Of a stretch of 64,000 nt of DNA, positions 1 through 13,527 are shown piece after piece (position 1 is the stretch's first letter; every line of letters starts with the position of its first letter). Position numbers and translations under genes: made by a program. Origin of the DNA: Colius striatus (lineage: Eukaryota; Chordata; Aves; Coliiformes; Coliidae); contig NC_084781.1 of assembly GCF_028858725.1 (NCBI RefSeq), forward strand, positions 2,302,513 to 2,366,512. The letters are read 5' to 3'. The notes beneath the pieces are model-generated. The model ran no database searches. It was not told the DNA's origin and saw only the letters and a list, made by a program, of their open reading frames with translations.

Positions 1-1555
1 AACCTGGCCAGTTAATCCTTCAAAGGGTGAGGGATGGGTGCCTACAGCACTACTCTGACAGCAGGTATCTTCCCTGCTTGCTCAGAGCTCAGTTTACAAA
101 TCCAAGATCTTGTCCTCCTCAGGGCCCCCTCTCTACCCCCACTTTCCATCCTCATTTCTGAACGAGCTCCAAGGTTGATTTCCTGCGTGTTTGAATAGGA
201 CCAGCTTGACACAGCCTGCTTTGGGATGAAATCACCAACTTGGCTTGCCTTCTGTCTGAAAAACAAATCCTTCTGCAGGGCTTTCATCTAGAAAAAGGAC
301 AGGGATTCTGAAATGCAGGCAAGCCTCTGCCAAGTTCCTGTGAGCTGCTGCTGCCTCAGTAAAGCCCATGTTTGCTGTGTATTTAGCTTGAGCTTTAATG
401 AAGGTTACCTAGCTGAGATTTTACACTAGAAATAATCAATGAACCTCATAATAATCAAGGAATTCTTGTTACTCTCCAGAAAATGGTGATGATGATGCTT
501 TTGGGAGAGTTGCTTCTACGATAGCCCTCAAATCTGACAAGCAACTGATGGGCTGCTCTAGCTGGAGATGCTAGGTTGTATTTCTATGATTGATGAGTGA
601 GGTGCCAACATGATAATGTGTTTGGTTTGCCCCTAAACCTTGAAACTAGCCCAAGGCCTGTGTCTGCCCTCCCCCAAGCCCTATCACCTCCTTTCCCAGA
701 GGAGAAAACACAGGTTTTTTATCCAAAGTGCTGGAGCAGAGAAATGCAATCAGAGCTGTGAGCTCAGTAAAGAGAGTTTGTTACTCCTGTACTGCAGGAG
801 TTTCTCATCCAAGCTCCTCAGCCCAATCCTCCTCAGCTTAGATGAAGCTGAACCACAAAACAAGTACCAACAACCCTGTGAAGTTGTGAAGGTGTTCACT
901 GGAAACACAGGAGCAGCTCCAGGCGAGGCCTGGGTCACATATTTACCCTTGCAGGAGCTTGCATCGATTGCTGCTTGTTAGCAGGAGAGATGGGGTCTGA
1001 AAGCCACCATATGGTTATCATTGGTACCAGAGAAGCATGTGGCCAGGACACGTGGAACTCACATTTTCCTATGGACCACACTCAGCCTGCACTTGTTTAT
1101 TGTGGGGGAGGGACTGGAAAAATCATTGACTCACCATCAGGGACAAAACATTCAACATCTTGAATTGAAAACGACTCTTCAGAAAGCTTTGCTGCTGGTG
1201 GCAGAGAAAAGGGATGAAGTGGGAAAGGTTTTGAGGGCTGCATAGTGTTTTCCCTCAGTGGGAGGGATATACTGAAGGGACAGCTCCTTCTGGCACTCCT
1301 CTAGCTGATGTCAGCTTTCTACTCTGGCCTTGCTCTACTCTGTACCTGGTGGAGGCCATACAGAAGACTAAAGAGCCACACTGCCTCTATTCCTCAAGTC
1401 ATGGCTGGTTCAGGTATCACTGCACTTAGAAATGTCTCCATCAGAAAGGAAACTCAGATGGGAACCCTGTATCTCAAACCACTCACCTGTCAGATAGGAT
1501 CTAGTGATGCAGACAGACCAAATTGACACCCTGCAAATGGCCCCCACGGGGCTCA

Positions 1556-1645
1556 AATCATAGAACCATGATGGCTGGAAAAGACTTTTCAGCTCACTGA
1601 GTCCAACCACTCACTTCACACTGACAAACCCACCACTGCAGTGTG
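1556..1645 (-). repeat. CR1 LINE 3'-end fragment
   Basis: The stretch starting AAATCATAGAACCATGATGG and continuing through GTCCAACCA matches the usual 3' end of bird CR1 elements read on the minus strand. It is short and diverged, so it is an old, severely 5'-truncated copy. Confidence 0.65.
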
Positions 1646-4600
1646 CTGGGAGAGGAGGGCATGAGGGGTTTAATGTGGAACTGAGTGCATTTCAGGGACA
1701 ACACACAGCTCTGATAAACCTTTACTGGCAACTTTGCACGTGTCACTGTGCAGGTTTGTGCCTCAGCTTATTCGTACAGATCAATGGGTGAAAGCTTGCA
1801 AATGTGTGTGTAGTTCTGACAGCCTTGTATGATCTACAGCAGGAGGAGGAAAGTCTGCAGAAAAATCAGAGGTACAAAATGGCTGTGGGCAAAAGAGGCC
1901 TCAAATTTGGGTGCTGCTGCCATCTGCCCTGTTCCACAGCTGAATTCAACAGCTGTGCTTGTGTCTGGTTCATGGAGGCCGGCTGAAATGCATTCATCTA
2001 CTCACAAAGCTCCTGCAGATTTAAAGAGGCTCTGCTGGGTCTAAGATCTGAGCCAAGCTTAAGTCTGGATTCTGTTGCATCCAGCATCCATTTGCCACAA
2101 CGGGTTCTGCCAAGCTTGCCTGAGCACGGGAAAGGTTTCCAGTCCTAATTCTCAGCTCTGCTCTCTTGCCTCTTTCTGTTCTTCCCTTCTCGTTCTGCTG
2201 CTGGAAAACACAAGAACAATGGAGATGAGCCAGAGCTCAAAGGCCTTTCAAGTGTTTTCCAAAAAGCACGAAACCTCTGCCTCTGTTCCTTGCTGGTGTC
2301 AGACAAAGCCAATTCTCCCCCACCACCCCACACACTCTCCCAAACATCTGAGAACAGTGAGTGCCTCACATAACTGAAGGGGGTTCCTGTCCTGAAATCT
2401 AACAAACAAGGAGATGATTGAACATCTGGAAGGAACAGATGCTTCCCATGGCCCCAGACGGCGCGTTTCAACGTGTACTTTATGCCACCCAGGGCTGTCT
2501 ACCCACAAAGAAAGGGGAGAGGAGCCCATCAGCCATGAGTCAGAGAGCTGTTGGTTCACTGCTGTGAAGATGTGCAGTTGGTGTCTCGCTGCAAAGAACA
2601 CATGGAACAGCACTGATGACCTCAAAAGCACAGCAAAGAGGGAAAGAGATGTATTCACAGCGCATGTGGGTAGGACAGACCAGGAAGAATTGAGGGCAAG
2701 CTGCTGGCTTGGTCCAACTGCCTCACAGCTCTTCTCTTTAGAAAGTCTTCTCTCTTGGCTCGCAGCAGGGTGCATGAGAAAACTGATGAGCTGTTTGTGC
2801 TTGGGGAGTCTCTGATCACAAAGGCTGATACATGTTTGCAGGTAAATAACAAGGACTAAACCCGCAACCATCAGCTGAAGTGTTCTCTTTTTGCAGCCTC
2901 TCATCTCCTGTTGCAGACCAAGAGCAGGCAGGAGGAAAACAGGCCCATCCTTTATCTGCAACATCTGAGCACCCTGCTCAGGTATCCCATCTTCTCTGCC
3001 TAGCACCCAAGGAAACAGCAGCCACTGGCTTCATTTTGCAGAGAGCACAGGCCCGCTGAGGCTGCCAAGCCAATTTCTTCACAGGAAGAACACTCTGAAG
3101 ACAGATCCTTTGGTATTTTCACATCCCATCCCTTCACAGTCTCACCTTTGGAGATGGATGAGTGAGGTCATACCTGCTGGGTGAGAATGAGGAGAGCTAT
3201 GCTGACAAGTCCCACCTTCCAGCACCGGCAAAGGGAGACGAGGACGTTGCAAGCGCTGCGGCTCCAGTCTTTACTCAGCTAAGCAAGAGCCCCTGAACTC
3301 AAAACTCGTGGAAGTTTATAGTTCAAATCCACAAGGTATTAATCTAGTTCAGTCACTTCCAACACAGTCACTGAGCTGCCAAGCAGCAGCGTTGGAAGTT
3401 ACATAGAAATAATCCCAGCCTGAGCTCCTTGTGGCATCATAAATTGCCTGTGTCGTCAGGCAGCAGAAACTCGAGATGAAATTCTTTCCTTTGCAGTTAA
3501 TTATTTCCAAGCCTTTGCAGCCTTAGCAGAACTGGTGAAAGGTGCTGAACTGACAGCCTTGATGAAACAGGCTTTCCATTCGTCCCCAGAGACGGGCAGA
3601 AGCGAGCCAGTAGCAAGAACTTCAACCTGCTCTTCCAATGCACCGCAAAGCTGGGACTTACTTTCTTTTCCTACCAGTCCACACTGGGCGGCTTTGCTTG
3701 TGCATCCCTGAAAAACCACAGCCCCAGACTTATGCAGCTCGATCCCAGGGCCAAATCCAAAGTGAGTTTTAGCCCATGTGTCTGGCAGCCTCTGAGGGCG
3801 AAGCAGCCTGTTCCAGACCCGTTGCTGACGTTTCTCATGGCCAGGTGCAAACCTTCTTGCTCTGGCCTAGAGCCATGAGAGCAGCATGTTTTCAAGGATT
3901 TCACCCTCCAAGCAGACAGTGTTTTTTTTCAATATTTTGCATTAGATCTTCTGCTGTATTTGATTAGCCTGCAGCAGCTGTTTTCCACTCTCACAACAAA
4001 CCATAAATCTATAAGCTTATGTGTGAGAGGCTGTCTGAGAAACTGCGTGGCTGCCCAGCTGTGTGTGAGCCTGTACCTCGAGTGAGGTACAGCAAATCGA
4101 TAAACCCTCCTACAGAATCAAGTCTGAATCTACACTGGAGGCCATATGATTATGCAGGGTGGTTTATATTTGTTTGTGTATGCATGTGTGTAAGAGTTCC
4201 CACTTGGGATACAAATCTGTGTCGTTCTTTTCATTGGACTTTCCTCGCCAGACCCTTGAGGTCAATGTTAATGCCTGATTGCAGCAGCGTGAGCTGATGG
4301 ATGTGCATTTGCTTCTGTGAAGGGAGGTGAGTTTTAGCACAAGCATGGGGAATATCAGAGCACAGGTAAGGATGAGAAATGAAGGCCTGATGCACTCACT
4401 CCAATGCACAAAAGCACGAGTCCACGTGCAGCTGGGTTTGGGATTACGTGTGCTCAGTCAAGAGCTGTTCGTTGGGAAGCCAAGATCTCGTATCTCATGG
4501 CCAATTCAGATATGGAGAGCAAATGGCTGAAAGAGAAGGGAGGGGAAACTGCTACCTACCTTGAAAAAAAAACCTAAAAGGGTGTTATTCAAAGGCTATA

Positions 4601-5547
4601 AAAGGCAAAAGTTTGGATAGAGCAGAAGAGAAATGAGAAGGTTGCCAAGCCATTACAAAAAAAAGGGAGCGAGCTGCTGCCAGGTCCTGGCACGTGTGCT
4701 TTTGCTTGTATAAATCAGCCACTCTAGACCTATGGTAGTTCTTGCTGACAAGCTGTCAAGCTCCTTGGCTGGGAGAGTAAGGCATGTGCTTTACATGCAC
4801 TTACAGAATAGTAAACTGTTATTAAAAGTGGGGAAAAAAAAACCTCCAACAAACCCAGTTCGATTTACTTGTGGTTTTGACTGCTCAGCTGGATTATCAC
4901 AGGACGGATTCACTCGTGTGCACTGTAGTCAGGGTGCATGGAAAACTACAGGCTAACCTCACTGTGGAAGCACTTGACCTCTTAAGGGGATAGGCAGAAA
5001 CAAAACATCTCCAAGAACATTAAATGAAGAACTAGGCTAAAGCCACAGAAATGCTGTGTGGATTTCAAACAGCCCGGAGCGCCGAGGGACGTGGCTCACC
5101 CCTGCTTTGAAGTGGCCAGGACACCTGTGAACCTCCTCAGCTTGGTTTGTGAGATGAGGAAAGCACCTCTAGGCAGGCTGAGGTCAGGGCTGGGATTGAG
5201 CCCAGTGCTAGCCAGAAGCTGGGCCCAGAAGCAGAGAAACTGTGTAAAGGTTTGTTATCAGCCAAGAGTCCTGACGGGAGGTGGCAAAGGCAGGAGGGGG
5301 CTGACGGCTGCAGTGACGAGGGAAAGGGGAATGAAAAGCAGGAAAGCCAAAAAGGGGATTTAGAGAGATGTTATACAAAGAGGAGAAATAGATAACTGTC
5401 TGAGGAAAACCTGACCAGACTAGTTCTCTCTCTGTATTGACTTTGCAGTTAAGCACAGCCTGGTCGCTGCCTTCCCACGTTCCAGGGCACTCATCCCAGT
5501 TTATCTCTCTGCAAGCTGCACAGATGCAAGCACGTATCTAAACACAG

Positions 5548-5567
5548 GCACACACACACACACACAT
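5548..5567. repeat. (CA)n microsatellite
   Basis: About ten CA units in a row in otherwise unique intergenic DNA. Likely length-polymorphic. Confidence 0.85.
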
Positions 5568-8500
5568 ACACCAGTCTGGCCCATCTGCCCCCATGTTACC
5601 TCCCCAAAACACCCCCTTGGCACTCATCCCAAATCCTGTCAGGCCTCTCAAGACAAGATGCTGATCCCCCACGTAAGACAACGAACTCGTTTTGGACAGG
5701 AACTGCCAGCCCCAGTCCCTGCAGCAGGTTTTAAGGCCACGTGCTTGTCAGGCTGCTCAAATCTACAAGAATAACAAGTGAAACTCAATGAAGATATGGG
5801 ATTTTTATGGTGTTATTTGTAGCAATGCTTCCAAAAGCTGCTTTGGCTGGAAGGCTGGGAGCTGGATTGTGCTGATCCAAGACCCACAGAATACACAGAG
5901 CATCCTTATTGGAAGAGATTAAGTTGTTTCTGTCTCTTTTACTGTCTTCCTCAGTTTATGTGGTGTAACCCACACCTCTGCTGTAACCTGTTTTGATCTG
6001 TCCCCAGGGCTGCTTTGTCCTCATCAGCACGTTTATGCCCCTCTGCTTCTGTTTTACTGCTTATTTGTGGTGGTGATGTTTGGAGGAAAATGCTCTTAAG
6101 ATGAAAATGACTCTTTTCAAAAGCAACTGGCTGCCAATAAACCAAAATGCAATAACTGCTGCAGCCTAAATCTCAATCCAGATTGAGATCTTTGAGCATG
6201 CAAGCAGACAAAATACCAGTCCTAATCCTACCACTAATTCATGGGGAGTACAAGTCCTTCAGGACACGGGCTGTGGATACAAGGGATAAAAAAGCCCTGG
6301 GAAAATGAGATGTTTGTGTGGGTTTGCAAAGCAAGGGTGGAGCCAAATCAAGCACTTCAGGGTTGGCAAATCACAGCTCCTGGCCCCAGCTGATGGCTTT
6401 GGTAGTAAGAGATCAGTCTCAGGGTGGATGGTGGTGAGAAGGTCAGACTTGTGAATGGCTTGGATGTTAAAGTAGGTCATTGATCCAACCCATCCATTTA
6501 GGGTTATGTGCCTTGCTGATGACTTTAGCATTTAACTATCTTGAGACAACACCAGAGAGGAAGCACTGCTGCCAGATCATTAATGGATCTAGGGCAAAAC
6601 TCACCCCTAAGCAGGAAGCTGCTGTAACACCCAGGTACCTCAACCACCTTCCAAACAAAGCTGAACTGGGATCTGAAATTCCTGCAAGTGAATGGAATGG
6701 TTAGCAAGGACAGTTATGGCCCTGGGTGGTCTCAGCAGCTACCCACAGGTCTGTATCCAACAATGTTACCCAGGATCAGTCTCAACACTTGTCCAAACGG
6801 TGGGTTGTGCAACAGAACTGTCACTGGACACCATCACAAAAGCCATTGTCTGTTACTTATTGAACAGCAACAACATCCACCTAAGCCCAAAGAGCTGAAC
6901 CTAACCTTAAGCACTGAAAAATCAAGTACAAACACCTCAGTTGTTACACATGTAGTCATCTCAGGTAGTTTACTTTGGTCTTCTTTAAAAGGTGTGGCTG
7001 TGAACAAGTCACGAGGCATAGGGGGATTAAAGCAAGGGGAAGTAAGAGGTTAATTGGATTCTATTTGGAGAGGGATTGAAGGTTGGCTGAGGTTTTTCAG
7101 CCAGCAGCTCATAGTGGAACATGTCACTTGTAATTGAGCTAATGAAACACCTCTGGAGATAAAAAACCAACACAGGCTAAATTCAGATTTGGCTTAGAGA
7201 CTTGAAGTTCACTCACCACAAGGTTACACAGAGGTGTATCTGCTTTGTTTAAGGACAGTCAGCTCCAAAGGTAACAGCAGAACTGCAAAAAATCTGGCTT
7301 TTCTCACTCCAGGCTGCTAGACCTAGGGGTAATTAAGCAGATTGTTTTGTTATGGAAGCTCTTCCAGGACAGGAATCTACACTCTGCCAATATACTAATG
7401 CAATTTATGAAGCCCATCCCTCTCTCCTGCTGTAATGATATTTGTTTGTTATAAATAGAATAGGGAGGGTGAGCATTTTGCTCCATGGTTATGGCAATGG
7501 AACTACACATGGCTTAGTTGAAAGCAAGCTGTAAATACCTGCCCTTCTTGAGGTACTTTTAAGGTGGGTTGTCATCTTCCAGCACAGTTCTTTCTCAAAA
7601 GGGGAATTACGGATTTGTTTCTTAGCCTTCAAAGCTGTGACAAAACACCCTCTGCCCTCCAGCCAGATTACCAAACATGACTTGAATGCAAGTAAGGGAC
7701 TGCTGGTTTCCCAGAGTCTGCCAAAAGCCTGAATCCTGCAGGGAAACTGTGTCATCTGTGTGAAAAATGTTACTAATCTGAAATTACCTTGTTTTCCAAG
7801 TCAGGAAGAAAACTTTTAACAGCAATCAGGAAAAAAAGCAGGGACATTTCCAGGAGGCAATTTCAAACACACAGAGGTATGTCATTAAAAAAGAGTCTTT
7901 TCAAAATGAGGCACCAGCTCAGAATGAAAGTTCCTTTCTAAATTAAAAAGTTGCAGTAAAATTTGTCTTCCAGTTTGGTGGGGTTTATATGTGCTTGGCT
8001 TGGGGATAATTACAATCACCCAGTCATTTTCTTTCCAAGACACTTTTAGAAAACCAAAACTGCACTTCTTCATTCCCCCATCTCCCTTCAGAAGGGTAAA
8101 GTCAGCTTTAATGAGAAAAGAGGATGTACTTGACATGCCTGATTAGAAAAAAAGCAAGACAAAGGAATGGATTCTCTGCAGTTGTATACAAAGCATGAGA
8201 GGCACGAGGAGCTCAGTCTCTGAGTCCACTAGAGCACTTCTGCTCCCGTCTCACAAGAAACCCTGAGATGATGTGGCTTCACCCTGTGCTAGAGAAAACC
8301 CTAACAGCACACAGCATGGCTTAAAAGGTTCCAGTTACTGCATGAGGAGATGATGGGAGTGTAAACTTACACCTCTAGCCCCTCCATAGATGGCAAGGAG
8401 ATCCAGGAGGCTGCTTTTTAACATCCTGGTAAAAGTGACATTTGTTCAGCAGGAATTGCCTCTTTCTCTTTGAATCCTCCTGCTGTGGTTCGATTCTTCT

Positions 8501-11500
8501 CATTTCCTCAGGAGGTTGATTCCTCCTTCTCTGGCTTTAAGAAGGAAGACAGATCATTAGCTGCCTGGTTCTGTTAGCAGGTACCTAGAAAATGGAATGT
8601 CTCAGGTTAACTAAAGGATCAAACCAACCAAAGTGCTGAAAAGAGAGGAAAATGTGCCCTGGTGCGTTCAAGCAAGTTGCAATCTGTGCTATTAGATTCT
8701 TTGTCTCTCCCAACATCCAGCTCATCGTCTGTGTGTTGGACAGCAAACAAAAGAAAGCCTTTTTCAGAACACAAGTCCTGCAAACCCCCTTTGAGATGAG
8801 AAATCAAGCTGCAGGCTTTCTGGCATCATCACTACCAATAAAGACAAAACCAGCTCAAGCCCAGCTACAGCTCTGCAGCTGATTGAGTAAATTTGCACCA
8901 GCTACAACTGATGGGGAAAAGGCAAAATTGCCACCAGAGCTCAGCTACAGGTTCAGCTGCCAGGTCTTAGGAGAAAGGAATCCTGTTCTCTCCCTCAAAG
9001 CTCTTACAGTGCTGAGACAAAGAGGGGCAAAGCCAGTAGCAGTGAAAAGGATCATCTCCATGGAACAGCTTTATTGCACCAGGGGCTCTGTGGCCACTGT
9101 TTTGATGAGAGTGTGCTCTAAAGGGAATCTGTCCTGCCTTATAAACTATAGAACATCTGAGGAACCAAGAGCTTGCTATTTCACACTAAGTGCTATTAAT
9201 TGTTGTGGCTATCATCTTGTGCAGTTTGACCTAACCTACTGATTTTCCCCCTACTCCTGCTGCAAAACATCCATCACTTTTTAAAGGGCTACATAAAGCT
9301 ACAGGGAAAGGTTCTGGTTTGTGTTAGCTCGATTGCTAGAGACTTTTAACAAAGCACCCATCACAGCTGCCTAGCCACACTATAGATCAAGCTCCCATAA
9401 TTCTTTTCATGTCTCCAGAGGGGGAGGCCAAGCAAAACATAAAATTTAACCTCCTGGTGCTTTATTTCTGGCTTGGAGAGATGTCAGAGGCCATGCCAGC
9501 TTTCACTTTTCCCTCACTCCCTTCCCATCCACAGCGACTGATGGAAAGAAGGAAGCAGGAAAAGCTGCAAGCAAGGATGAGATAGCTGCAGAAACTGCTC
9601 TCTTCACGTCACCTAACAGCATGCCAGTGGTGGTATGCAACACTGAGTTACTGGCCAGGGAAAGACAAGTGTAAACAAGTGGCAGATAAGGTTAAGTAGC
9701 TTTGAGATCAGCTTTTCCCCCCCCCCTCAACAACAAGGCTAGAAGGGATGAAGCTGCCTATCCAATGCCTACTTGTGGCAAACCTGGTAGGGATTGGAGC
9801 ACAAGAGCTCATCCCAGCTGAGCATGTGTGTACAAGCAGGAGTGTGGTATATTCTGCAGGTTTACCTTGGCACTTTGCTCGTTGAACTTGTTGTGTACAG
9901 GGCAGTGAATTCCCTGGATGACTCACACTAGCAGACGTCAGTGTGGCCAACACATCTTGTGTAGCAGCCTCCAAAATCTGCTTCCTTCTCACCCACTGGA
10001 AGCCAAAAGCTCGAGGCTCCTCTGTCTCCTACCACTCAGGGTGGAAAAGGTGAGGAGGAGCAAACAAAAAGAGGTTTAATTTCTATCCCTCATCTCTTCC
10101 TGGATGCATTATCCCCTGTATCAACAGGAGAGCCATAAAAGCCAAGGTATTACTTTGATGAGAGATCCACCCTGGCATTGTTTTATACACCTATCTCATG
10201 ATGGCAAATTAATTCCAGGAGGTTAGCTCATATCCTCACAAAACCATGAATGGCAGTGAACAGAACAGGCAGGTTGCAGTAAAGGAGTTGGGCACAACTG
10301 TGTGGGCAGGACTTGGGCACAGCCAGCTAAGATGAAGAATTTCCCTGAGCTTTTTATGAAAAGGCAACTTGTGCCTGTGACACACAACGAAGAGCGATTC
10401 ACTTTGCCAGATCTTGAAGGGGATTTTTCACCCTGGGCTCGTGCTCACTTTTGAAACAAGAGGCTGACCTGAGCATTTTCCTATTGATTTATTTACTTTA
10501 AACATAACTAAGTCAACCCAAAGCCATTTCATTCTTGGTTTGGCTCTTTCTTTCTCGGTATTAATTTCAGTTCAATCAAGGAGGCAGTTGCATAACTGTT
10601 GTTTATAATTGCTGTCACGTCAAGGCTGAGGTTATGTAAAAGATTTTGTTAGGATTTTTGTTATTTTTCTTGTTTAAATTGTGGGAAGATGAAGTCCTAC
10701 CCTGGAGAGATGTTTTGGTTTTCTGAGTTCTGTTGCCTATTAGTCCCCCTGCTTTGGTGTCTTTACTCTCCAGTTTTGTTTTACACAGTGAAAAGGGTTT
10801 GTTTATGCACAAAAACTCTCCAAGGGCAGTTCTGTGCACCCCATTAATACATAGGCTATAAAATACACTGTGCTGAGTCAGAGAAGCAACTGGCAAACAT
10901 AAAGTACACAAAATGGATAAGCTCTTAAGGAGCAATTTAAACACGTATCTGGAAAGGCAGACTATTTAAATGCTTAAGTGGACTGGGACTGTAATTTACC
11001 TTGCTCTTCCGAAGCCAGCGGACTGTCACCTTGCAGTGATGGAGCATCAAACCCTGAGGGATCATTTCTCCTTGTGTGTCTGTGTGTCACAACGTCTTCT
11101 TCACTTACAGACAAAACAAGAAGATCCTGGAATTGAGAGTCACCTCCTCTCCCAGCACAAAAACACATCATGATTTCCCTCCTCTTCTCCCCATGCTTCT
11201 GCTTACTCCCTTTTGACTCAGAGCTATGCTCACCTGAGAGACACCTCCCTTGCCTGCAGAGAATTCAGACCATCCATCTTACCAGCAGCTTTCTGTCTTT
11301 CTAGAGGCACCAAAGCCAGAGGCTATCTTGGGCCTAAGGTAACCTGAAAGCTATACTGCACTGCAGACACAAATGCTTTTAAGCCAACAAGTAATGAAGG
11401 ACTCTGCTTTGTTTTGGCATAAGTGAATACTGCTCATACTGATTCGATGTCCCTTCAATCTGTCTGTAGCTGACATTGTTTTTCTTAGAAACAGCCTGGA

Positions 11501-13521
11501 AAATGTCAGAGTCTATGTGTAGAAAGATGTACTGAAGTACCATCAACACTCTTACTCTCCAAAACAATCCCCAATATCTGCTTCCTTGCAATAACATGTT
11601 GTGTCTAAGTCCTGTCTCCCTGTGGAGAAGCTTGTTTAGAGACAGGAGTGCGGGAAGCCATGCCTTTGGCTTTTCACTCCAGACTTAGGTTTCTAAGGGC
11701 TAACAGGCAAGGCTCCTTCTGAATGAGCACATGCAGATTGTGGGTGTGTGTACAGGGAAAGAAGCAGCACTTGGTGAGAAAAAAACTTGTTACCTTTTAA
11801 AGGAAGCCACACAAATTAACGTACAAAGCACTTCTCCTATGGTGAGGTCATTCACTTCAAAATTGGCATAGAAGAGTTCAGATTTCAACAGTCAGAGGTA
11901 AAGATTCAAGTGAGATAAGACAAATAGATGCCTCGTGAGTTGCTCTCTAATCTTCAGCCAGATTCCCCAAACCCAGAGTAACTGAAACCCACATCTCTGA
12001 GCTGCAGCTGAGGCTCTTGCACTTACCCCTGCAGGGTCTCACAGCAATCTCTGCTCTAAGACTGGTGCTGACAGTTATGCTCAGGACTCTGGAGATGCAG
12101 CATGCAGAAACAGCTTGTGAAAAGCACTTTATACATAAATCCAAGCCAGGTTCCTCTTAGCAGCTTCATTTCCAACAAGGTATCACACACACAGGAATGG
12201 TGCAGAAGGAGAACCCTGTTCCCTGCTCTACTATGTTCTCGGTAGCTATGAGCTCAATCTCATCTCAGATGCTTTCCTCTGTGCTAAAGAAATTGCACTT
12301 CATTACTGTCAGGAATGAAAATGCTTAAATGCTAGAAGTGAGCCCTGGGAAAACTTCAAAAGGGTGCACTTGCTTTGTTAAGGCTGTCTACAAAATGTTT
12401 CAAATAGAATGAAATGTATGGTTGTGCTTTGGAAAAATTCACTCAAGCCACAAGTCTGAAGCTCGATATCCATCAAAGGGATGTGTTTTAGCAGTCCTGC
12501 CTTAGCTTTGCAGCAGTCTGTGCTCATATACAGTCATACAGGCTTTAGATTTGTAATGGTCTGCTAAGCATCACTGCCTACTCCCAACAGGGGCTGTCTG
12601 TCTTCAACGAAGCAAAATTTACAGGAGATCAACAGAGTCAAAAGCCTTTAAATCTCAAACTTCATTCTCTCCAAAGCCTTTGCCAGGTATGTACAACTCT
12701 CCCAATTATGCTTTTTGATAAAACACTTGTAGCCCTACACAAGATCCTCAGGAGAATGAGAGAATCAGGGTTTAGAAACTCTCAGCACCCCCAACTGTGG
12801 CTGCTTACACCACACCATAGAATGCTTTTCTCTCCTTTTCTAACCACTCCAGCCAGGCAGTGACAAGATTTCCATTCTCCTACCTGTGCCCTAGCTACGT
12901 GTCGATGCAGCCAGCACTCCAGCTCGGTCAGACAGGTGGGTCTGTAGGAGGCAAATTAATGTAATTGCAAGGGTTGCCAAGAAACAGCAGAGGTGTATTT
13001 TAAGTGCCATGACTCTACACTGTTTCCTCCCTATTCTGAAGCTCACAGCTGCCATCACGATGGCTCTGTCTACTGTCCCTTTTTTGAACATCTTCTGCTT
13101 GGGCTAATTTGATCAGGCTTGTTCTTGGCTGGCTTTCCATCAATAAACTCCCATTCAAAAGATGGCATTTTGCAGAATACAGCCTGCAAGAGAGCATTAT
13201 CAAAAGGAAATGTAACATACCATGGAAAATGCAGCAGGAGCATGTACTTGATTCCTACCACTCTTCCCTCGTGTCACTGCAATCATTTGTTAACGCTTGT
13301 TCTAAACTACCTTCCTCCCAATGACAAGCTTCAGCAACAGTGGGTCCTCCTCATGCTCAGCTACTCTGAGACTTAACCACAGGCAAAAGCTGAGTGAGTA
13401 TGTAGCTCTAACAACAGAGCTGCACCTTCTCACACCAGGTCAAAGCCAGTCCTACAAGACAAACTCCAGGACAGTTAAAGAACGACACAAAGCAAAGGTA
13501 TGCTCCATAAAACATTAATAT

Positions 13522-13527
13522 TTTAAT
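13522..13527 (-). terminator. ZBTB44: Candidate distal polyadenylation signal of ZBTB44
   Basis: This reads ATTAAA on the minus strand. A GU-rich tract (TTTGCTTTGTGTCG on the minus strand) follows about 25-40 bases downstream, the usual layout of a vertebrate cleavage site. Cleavage would fall near 13,505. Confidence 0.45.

Larger units (their letters stand above)
1..13504. other. Intergenic region downstream of ZBTB44
   Basis: I see no exon of a recognisable protein, no RNA gene and no large mobile element in this 13.5-kb stretch. Open frames occur on both strands, but they overlap one another, show no domain and lack paired splice sites. The longest, a minus-strand frame of 235 codons at 2,299-3,006, resembles nothing I know. 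In mammals the next gene on this side is ST14, facing ZBTB44 tail to tail; I looked for its serine-protease end (a GDSGGP-type motif) and did not find it, so ST14, if conserved, lies to the left of the window. The only clear elements are a CR1 fragment near 1,556 and a short CA repeat near 5,548. Confidence 0.6.

Noticed and set aside
1-13504. Last exons of ST14, the expected tail-to-tail neighbour
   Set aside because: No serine-protease motif or paired splice sites on the plus strand could be found.
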